Of a stretch of 40,372 bases of DNA, positions 1-10,200 are shown piece by piece. The DNA lies in the NCBI GenBank assembly GCA_029974315.1, contig JARKSE010000054.1, positions 1 to 40,372 on the forward strand, read 5' to 3'. A program made the position numbers and the translations under genes. The first letter of the stretch is position 1. Each line of letters opens with the position of its first letter. The stretch comes from Paludibacteraceae bacterium (GTDB lineage Bacteria > Bacteroidota > Bacteroidia > Bacteroidales > Paludibacteraceae). The notes under the pieces are model-generated. The model was not told the origin of the DNA. It made no database searches and saw only the letters and a list, made by a program, of their open reading frames with translations.

Positions 1-1
1 T

Positions 2-1195
2 CAGACCTATACACTGAATAAAGTAAATCCTGTATCAAGCTTGCCAATTACATACACCTTTTCAGATGAATCAATTTTAAAATTAGATGCCAACAATAAA
101 TTAGTATTTTTACAAGTAGATACAGTTGTAACCATTACCGCCACTTGTGCTGGTAACGAAAATTACCTCGATGCAGAACCTATTATAAAAACCATTCGTA
201 TTTTTAAAGGATTACCAGTTCTCACACTGCCAACTGCTGGCGACACCATTTATTTTGGTCAAAAATTAGGTTTGATACCTTTAATTGGTGGCTGTGCAAA
301 AGACCTGAGTGGCGACACAATAAAAGGTGCATTTAGATGGAGAAACTATCTGGAAGTACCAAATGCAGGCAATCCTGTATTATGTGCCGTTACATTTATC
401 CCTGAAAATAGTGCGGTTTATGGAGATGTTTCAGATTTCATTCCAGTGATTATACTCAAATTGCCACAAACTTTAGAATGGACTATGCCCGACAGCATCG
501 GGATACTCGATAGCATTACACTCGACGCACGTGTACCATCGGGATTAAAAATTAGTTACAGCCTCACAGGTGATGGTACAAGCTACGCATCAATCGGTGC
601 GAATAACGAACTAAAATTAACTGCCACCACAGCAGCTCTAGGAAAATCGTTAACCATTACCGCTTGGCAAGTTGGCAACCATAATTATTTGCCATCCGAC
701 ACTGTTTCTTACACAGTCGTGATTCGCAAAACGATAGCCGACTTCTTCGCTGCCACAGAACCAACAGAATATGGCAAACAATTAAATGACATTGTCGTTT
801 ATGTTGATCATAATGTATCAGGAACTTGGAGTTACGACGACACAAGCATTACAATATTAGACGCTTGTCATTACAATCTGTCGGCTACGTTTAAGCCAAC
901 TAATCTGGAACTGTGCGATTCTAGTCACGTTGAAATTCCTGTAAACATCACCGCCATTCCAACTACGATTAACACGATACCTACAGCTAGTGCTTTAGTA
1001 GAAGGACAAGCACTCGCACAAGCAAACTTAACAGGCGGCAGTGCTAGTGTAGCTGGAACATTTATGTGGAAAAAAGCAACTATGGTTCCTCCAGTTGGTG
1101 AAAATCAAGAATTTGATGTAATATTTACGCCCGATTCGAAAAATTACGCAACAGCGACGTGTAAAGTGACTGTAACTGTCACAGCTAAACCGTAA
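2..1195 (+). CDS. 3' part of a large repeat protein with bacterial Ig-like/MBG-like beta-sandwich repeats; truncated by left window edge
   Basis: Frame is open to the window start (QTYTLNKVNPVSSLPITYTF...), so the TTG at 41 is not the true start. Repeated motifs such as 'ITATCAGNENYLDAEPIIKTI' and 'LTITAWQVGNHNYLPSDTVSYTVVI'. Stop at 1193-1195. Confidence 0.75.
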   Translation, partial: QTYTLNKVNPVSSLPITYTFSDESILKLDANNKLVFLQVDTVVTITATCAGNENYLDAEPIIKTIRIFKGLPVLTLPTAGDTIYFGQKLGLIPLIGGCAKDLSGDTIKGAFRWRNYLEVPNAGNPVLCAVTFIPENSAVYGDVSDFIPVIILKLPQTLEWTMPDSIGILDSITLDARVPSGLKISYSLTGDGTSYASIGANNELKLTATTAALGKSLTITAWQVGNHNYLPSDTVSYTVVIRKTIADFFAATEPTEYGKQLNDIVVYVDHNVSGTWSYDDTSITILDACHYNLSATFKPTNLELCDSSHVEIPVNITAIPTTINTIPTASALVEGQALAQANLTGGSASVAGTFMWKKATMVPPVGENQEFDVIFTPDSKNYATATCKVTVTVTAKP

Positions 1196-1237
1196 TAATC
1201 AGGCATTAATTAATTTACAGAACATTAAAAGACAAAA

Positions 1238-4200
1238 ATGAAAACAACTATATTTGGTCGTATGAATAGACAGAAAACAGTGATTGTGTCTTGTTTATTG
1301 GCGTTAAGTACCAGCCTATTTGCACAGCAACTACCAGATGCAGGTTTTGAGAATTGGAGTGGTTCATTCAACGGAGACGCTCAACTAGTCAATTGGAATG
1401 GATCCAACGTGACACAGGCAGGCTTTAAATTTACATTTTTATATCAAGATGCAGGACGCACTGGTGGCAAATGTGCGCGCATTGCAGATAAAGAAGTAGG
1501 TGCAGCGGGTATCACGGAACCAGCTCCTGGCTATATGGCACTCGGTCAACCATGGAGTTATTTGGAAAGTATCACTAAAATTGGTGAAGCAACTGCAGGA
1601 ACAGATGGTGGTATCAGCTTTACATTTCGTCCCGATACGATGGCTGTATGGATTAAACGTACAGGAAACAATACCGACAAAGAATATTACAACGTACTCT
1701 TCTATTCGTGGAAAGGCAATTCTATTGGAACGAGTTATACAGGGAAAAATGGAGGTTGTACGTCTACGATGCACACCAATGAAGAATCGGATATTCGACA
1801 AGCCTTGAATGGAAATACTTGTAATACCAGTACTTTCGCCACTCAAATTGCAGAAGGTTGGGTTAAAGAGAAAAAAACGTATGGCGATTGGACGCGCATT
1901 AAGGTGCCGATTTACTATATGGATGACGAAAAACCATCGATGTGTAACGTTATTTTATCAGCAGGTAACTACCCTAATTTCCGAGCAAATAGCGGACTTT
2001 ATCCAGGCAATACACTTTACGTAGATGATATAGAGTTAATATATAGTTCTGCTATTAACGAATTGTATGTTAACAATAAAAAGTGGGCGGGGTTTGATCC
2101 AAACTTAAATCACGGCGAAGAACAAACCTACGCATTAGGTCTGGGCGTTACCACTGTACCAACTATTTCAGGGAAACGTGGTTCAGGTTCTATAACCAAC
2201 GCGAAAGGAACATCAGCTAGTTTTACAGGACGCACGCTTTCTGGCAATGAAATCACCATCACCAACGCTACGGAAGTGGGCGGAACTGCTGGTAAAAATA
2301 TCACTACAATTGTGGTAAAAGCCGAAGATAACTCGTCTACTTCCACATACAAAATCAAATTTGTAGCAGAACAATCAACTAATTGCCGTCCATCTAACAT
2401 CACCTACAACGTAGCAGGAACCACTACGAGTGTTCCTAATTTCAGTGGATTTGTAACCAGTTACAATGTAGAGTTACCATACGGAACAGCAGCCATTCCA
2501 ACTATTGAAGCCATTAAAGGAGACGATGGACAAGAGTTTGTGTACACACAACCAGCCACATTACCAGGAACAGCCACTGTAAAAGTGACGGCAGCTGACA
2601 AAAATTATTCGGCCACATACACCATTAACTTCTCGGTTGGTCAACTAGATGACAATAAACTAACAGACATCAAAATTGGTGGTAATTCATTACCGGGCTT
2701 TTCACCTACCAAAACGAGTTACACAGTAGAAATGCCACTAGGCACTACAACCTTACCAACCATTGAGCCTATTTCGGCGTATGCTACAGGCATACAAACC
2801 ATTACAACCGAAAATACAGTAACAATTGCTGGTGAAACTTGTACGGGAACTTACAATATTTCGGTAAAAGCACCAGGCAACGCTACGGTTCGTATTTACA
2901 AATTATCATTCAAAATCACAGCATCTACCTACTCATATTTAAAAGACATAAAAATTGGCGGCACTTCTATGGAAGGATTTGATCCTACCACGCTGGCTTA
3001 TGCTTATGTTCTACCTCAAGGAACCACCGTATTACCAACCATTGAGGCCGTGAAAGGCGATGCGTACCAACAAACCCCAGTCATCGAAACTGGCGGTGTA
3101 GATGGTGTTACAAAAATTACGGTTACAGCAGCAAGTGGTGCTCAAAGCATTTATCGAATTACCTTTAGTGCTCCAAAATCATCCAATGCGCTGTTGCAGG
3201 ATTTGAAAGTAAATGGCACCACACTGCCTAATTTCGATCCTAATACACTCACCTACAACTACGAATTCCCTATTGGAACAACCAATTCACCAACAGTAAC
3301 TTATACAGCAGGCGATGCTTTCCAAACCATTACAAAAACGGATGGAGGATTGAACGGTTCCACGCGTATTATTGTACAAGCACAAAATGGTACTGTCAAA
3401 ACATACGTTATAAACTTTTCGGTAGCGCGTGCGGATAACACAACCTTGTTGGACATAAAAATTGGCGGTGTAAGTATTCCAAACTTCGATGCTAACACCT
3501 ACAACTATACCTATAAATTGGAACGTGGAACAACCACTCTTCCTGCCATCACATACACCGCACACGACGAATTCCAGACTATTACCGTGCGTAACGGTGG
3601 CATTGATGGCGAAACAAAAATTATCGTAAAATCACAAGTTGGCACATCCGCCACTTATGTCATCACATTCTCTGTTGACATATCGTCAAATGCTTCATTA
3701 CAAGGTATTTTTGTTGGTGGAACAGCACTAAACGGTTTTAATGCAAACGTTTTCAATTACAACTATGAGTTACCAATCGGTACAACCACGTTGCCCGCCA
3801 TTACTTGGACGGCAGGCGATGCCTACCAAACAATTACCAAAACAGATGGTGGACTCACTGGCACATCATCTATCGTAGTACGTTCGGAAGATGGGACAAA
3901 AACGAATACTTACCGTATCACATTTGCGGTGGCACAAGCTAACAACACCACACTTAACGACATTCAAATAGGTGGCGTAAGCATTGCAGGTTTTCAACCA
4001 AACACACTGGAATATAGTGTAATGCTTGAACGTGGAACAACTGTTTTACCACCAATAACCTACACACTACACGACGAATGGCAAAAAGTCCGTATAATTT
4101 CTGCAGGTGTTTCAGGTGATACACGTATCGTAGTTACGGCTCAAACTGGCGCAACTAATACGTATATTATCCATTTTTCAGTAGATAAATCTACTATTTG

Positions 4201-7200
4201 CCATTTATCAGACATTCAAATAGGAAACATTTCACTGATAGACTTCAATTCAACTGTATTGAATTATAATTACACATTAAAAAGTGGAACCACTACTCTG
4301 CCTGAAATTACTTATACCAAAGGTGACGAAGCACAAAAAGTAATTCTAACAAAAGGTGGTATAAACGGTGTTACTACTTTACGTGTTATAGCCGAAAGTG
4401 GCGCTGAAGCCACTTATACAATCAACTTTACCGTTGAAAAATCTGAAAATGCTTTCTTGAAAAACATTTTTATCAATGATGTTGCTATTAATAACTTTGA
4501 TAAAAACGTATTCAATTATACTTATCGTTTGAAACCAACGGAAACAAGCTGTCCTAAAATATCGGTAGAAAAAGATTTAGGACAAAGTGTTTCTATTTCT
4601 AAACCAATACTTACAGGCGATGTGCGTATTGTTGTAACACCTGAGAGCGGTGGTAGCAACACATACACCATCAAAATAATGTATGATTTATCGGATAATA
4701 CTGCACTTAATGCACTTCAAGTTGGCGGAGAATTAATCGCAGGATTTACAAGTGATAAATTCGAATACACTTACAATTTACCTACGGGTACACAAACGCT
4801 TCCTGCAATTACTTATACTGCAGGCGAAATGAGTCAAGAGATAGCCGTTACCAAAGGCGATACCACTTATGTACGTGTAGAAGCAGCCGATGGTTCTGAA
4901 AGTGTTTATACAATTTATTTCAACTATGAAAAATCTAATAACGCTCATTTGGCAGACATCAAAGTAGGTGGCATTTCATTATCTAGTTTTAATGCCAATA
5001 CGTTAGAATACGACTATGAATTAACTGATGGAACAACAAGTTGTCCAACAGTAGAAGCTGTTAAAGGCGATGTAACTCAACAAGTTTCCATTGTAAAACC
5101 CACTCTGACAGGGCATTGTGACATTAAAGTGCTTTCTGAAACAGGTATAGAAACACTTTATACCATTAATTTTTATTTTAACAAATCGACAGTAAGCACA
5201 TTAACTGCACTAAAAGTAGATGGTACTAATATACTTGAAAATGGTAAATTAGACTACAACTATCAATTAACGGCTGGTACAACTGTATTGCCAACCATCG
5301 AATATGAAAAAGGCAATGCAAAACAAACGGTAACTACTTTAACTAACGGAGTTAATGGTAAAACATCGGTTATTGTAAAAGCTGAAAATGGAAATGTAAC
5401 AACTTATACTATCAATTTTGCAGTCACTCAATCGAATGTAGCAAAACTGCAATCTATCCATTTAGATGGCGTAGCATTAGCAGGATTTGATCCAAATACA
5501 TTCGATTACCTTCACACATTAGCTTTTGGTGCAACACAGGCACCTATAATTACAGCTACTGGCGCAGAACCAACACAGCAAATCACAGTTATAGACGCTC
5601 CTTCATTAGAAGGAACAGCACATATCAAAGTTGTGGCACAAGATGGTACTGTTGGAACTTATAGTATTAAATTTACTAACACAATACAAACTAACGTCAC
5701 ACTCAAAAATATAGCTGCTAACAATACAACTATTACTGGTTTTGATCCAAACAAAACTGACTATACCATTGAGTTAGAATCAGGTACAGCAGCTCCTTCT
5801 ATCACATACGAAGCGTACGATTCTACGCAAGTAATTGCTGTGGCAGATGCAGGATTGAAAGGCACAACCATAGTTGTTACTGCACAAAATGGCGATCAAC
5901 GTCGATATACTATAAACTACACTGTGCTACCAAGCAGCAATGCTTTATTATCTAATTTACAGCTATATAACGGTAATGAATTTGAATCTTTAGCTGGTTT
6001 TACTACAAACACAGCAGAGTACACGCATTCATTAGAATGGCGTACAAAACACGTTCCTGCTATTCATCCAATATCGGCACATGCAGGACAAACTGTAACT
6101 ATCCACTACGGAGCGGTTAATGACACTACCCGAGTACATGTGGTTGCAGAAGATGGTACGTCTAAAGACTATGCCATCTATTTCCCTGTTGTAAAATCGA
6201 GTGTTGCAACGTTAAGTGATCTTTCTATTGATGATGCCGAATTGTATCCAGCCTTTGAAGCGACTGAATTTAACTATGTAGCTACATTGGATTATGGAAC
6301 AACAAGCATTCCTGCTATTCGCTGGACACAAGGCGAAGATTTTGGCAAACAACTTATTGAACAAAAAGTTCAAATTATCGCTCCAAGCTTACAAGATACA
6401 GCTCATGTGGTTGTAACTGCTGAAGACGGAACACAGAAAACTTACAACATTACCTTTGTGGTACGTGAAAGTGGGAAACCAAACGTATTACAATCTATTT
6501 TTGTAGATAAATATCATTTTGATGGAACTACTACTCAAACTGAATTCCAAGTAGAATTACCATTTGGTGCAACAACTATGAGTACTATCAATGTGGTAAA
6601 AACCTATCCTGAGCAAACTGTTTTAATCGACAATGGAGGCATTTATGCAAAAACTATTATCACGGTAAAATCGAACCAACAAGGCGTGGCTGATGCTGTT
6701 TATACACTTATTCCAACTATTGCTAAACCACAAGCTGCATTGGAAAATATCATTATAAATGGAACTCCGATTAGCGATTTTAATCCTTATAAATATCAAT
6801 ACATCGTTAATGTAGACAATGGCGAAGGCGAGGTTCCTACATTGGAATACACACATAACAGCACTACTTCAGTTATTGAAGATTTTGCGACAGGTGTTAA
6901 GAGTTCTACGATTACAGTAACAGGAAAAGATGACAGCAGTAGTAATACATACAAAATCGTCTATTACTACACCAATGACGTACTTCCTAACGGCGAATTT
7001 GTCAATTGGACCAATGCTGAAATTTACACAGCTGCTAAAAAACCAACAGGTTGGACAACCATTGCAGACGCAGTAGATGCTACAGATATCAAAAGTAATG
7101 CAACTATTTTTGGTCTGCCAATCGGTAGCTTGATTACGGTGGGAACTTACACGCCTGATGCTGCCATAACACAATCTGGCGATAGAGTTCGCTTAAGAAC

Positions 7201-10200
7201 TATCTATAATAGCTCGCTCAAAGGCTCAATTCCTGGTTTAATTACATTGGGCGAAATTGCTGCTAAATTAGGCATGGAATCTACCACAACCGACGTATCG
7301 GGCGGTATTTTATTCCGCAATACGCCTGATATGGTGTCGATGCGCTATCAACCTGTTTCAAAATCGAATGTTACAGGATCACACTTTGTCTATTCGCTCA
7401 ATAACGGCGCATACAAAAAAGAGTTTACCGATAACAATTTTAACAATAGTTGGAAAATTATCGATTTACCTTTATTAGATAATTTAGTAGAAGCACCAAC
7501 CATGATGAATATCATCATCAATAGCTGCGAGGCAGAAAACTCAAGTTCTTTGTCGAACAATGCTTCTTCTGAAATGTTTGTTGATTGGATTCGCTTGTCG
7601 TACAACAGTAAAATTGCTAAGATTTTAGTCAATGGTAAAGCAACTAAAGGCTTTAGAGGCAAATATGATGGTGGTTGGGTACAAGCCGTTAATGTTGATG
7701 CCGAATTACAAGGTGAACCAACCCTAACTTTTGTAGGTGAAGTGGCCGACCAAGAATACAGTTATTATTTTGATGAAGAAGTGGAAAACTGTAGTGGCTC
7801 GAAAACACGCGTTGCCTACATTACATCTAAAGCAGAAGATGGAACACTAAGTCAGTATATCGTCAACTTAAATCGTCCATATTCCACTAATGCCAACTTA
7901 ATGGGCATTATGGTAAATGACGAGACTGTAGCTGGTTTTACACCAACTACAACGACTTACACCATTGTAACAAACCCACTGTATGTACCTGACATCATGG
8001 CTATACGTGGCAACATGCATCAAACCATTACATACGATACTATTTCCAACAACTTAGCGGTAATCAAAGTAACCGCTGAAAATGGTACTGAAAAAACATA
8101 TACATTGCATTTTGTAAAAGCAATGAGTGCTGATGCAACATTGAAAAATATCACCATAGAAGGCGTTACTGATTTTGCATTCGTAGCAGATAAAATCAAT
8201 TATGTTGTACAATTACCAGCTGAAACAGGATTACCTAATGTAACGTTCGAAAAACAAAGCGACGGACAACTTGTGGATATGATGGTTGATACCGTTACTA
8301 CACTATTGACCACTGCCGAAAATGGAACAGATACAAAAACTTACACAATTACATTTGAATTTGGCAATTTACCAACTACATCAGGTAAATTAACAGAAAT
8401 AAAAATAGATGGAATTCCTGTAAGTGGTTTTAATAAAGATAATGCCAATTATGAAAGCACTAAGCGAGCTTCAGTCGATTTTGTACGAGAATTTGATGCT
8501 GATACTGTTACGCAAATTATCACCGCTGACTCCATCGTTTGGCACGTGTCAGGTGGAATACGTCATGATTATAAGCTAATCTTTACCAAAACATTATCAA
8601 ATTCTGTATTGTTAAAAACAATCCTTGTAGGTAATGACACATTAGACATATTCCATAGTTATGAAACTGATTATGAAATAACAAGTGATACTATAGACAA
8701 CATACAAGCTGTTTATGCCGAAGCAGGTCAAACCATTGAGGCAGAATTTGAATTAGGCGATACTGATTATCATGGTACATTCAAATTCTTAATTACAGCT
8801 CCCGATGGCATCACTAAAGACTCTACAATGGTACGTGTTAGACGTCAAAAATCAAATAGTGGAAAATTAAGCGCTATTTTACTGAATGATGAAGTTATAC
8901 GTATCAATGGAACTGGTTATAATTCTAACATAAATTTCAACGCCGACAGCACACAATACGTCATTACATTGCCATGTACGAATCCAAAACTGGTAAATCC
9001 TAAAATGCCAAATATCCAAGCGACAGCTGGTGCTAACGGACAACATATCACTATTGAACAAAATGGTATCAACGCCACATCATATATCGTAGTGAGACCA
9101 GAAAATGGTTCGGTAGCAAATGAAATGAGTTACGAATTGGTAGTGGTTGCAGCTAAATCCAACAACAATAACTTAGCGAACATCGTTGTCAATGGCGAAT
9201 CTGTAACAGGTTTCCAAGTTGATAATTTGAACTATAGTATTGATTTGGCTAATAACAGCTTGCCTACCGTAGAGTTTGTTACAGAAGATCAATTCTCAAC
9301 AGTAACGGCTCTCGTGTTACAAGACTCTGCTCTACTTATTGTAAAAGCAGAAGATGGAACCGAAAAAACCTATTGTGTGAAATTTAACATCACGCCTATC
9401 TCAAACGATGCAACATTGAGTGATTTGACTGTTAACGGAACAAGTGTATCAGGCTTCAGTGGTAATTTGTTAAATTACAACCTCACACTAGCACAAGGTA
9501 CAACTACACTTCCAAACATCGAGGCATTTAAAGCACACGATGGTCAAACGCTTAACATTATCAAAAATGGCGTAAGCGATACTACCTTCGTTCAAGTTAC
9601 CGCCGAAGATGGCGTAACTACCCAAACGTATAAAATAGCGTTTAATGTAACCAAATCGAATAATGCTGATTTGGTAGGGATTTCGGTAAACTACCAACCT
9701 ATTTCCACATTTGATGCTAACAACTTACGTTATCACGTGGTATTGCCAACTACAATGACACCAAATGTTATTGGCGTGAAAGCAGAAGGAGTACAACGTA
9801 TTGACAAAACGATTTACGGTGCCGATTCTGTTTATCTCAAAGTGACTGCCGAAGATGGAATAACTACCAAAACTTATGTGGTCACGTTTGAAGTACAGGC
9901 TGCCCAAAATGCTTATTTAGGAGGTTTACTATTAGATGACGTCAGCATCGAAGGCTTTGACGCTAACATCTTGAATTACGTAGTTACTTTGCCTGCAGGT
10001 TCTACGGTTACACCAGAAGTTACAGCTATTAGTGGTAGCAATGGACAAAACATCATTATCACCAACAACGGTGTACGCGATACAACTACCATTGTAGTAA
10101 CCGCACAAGATGGTATTACAACACTCACTTATACCGTATTCTTCGCTGTAGAATTGTCTGACATCGACACGTTGAGTATGATAAACTTGGACGGCGATCC

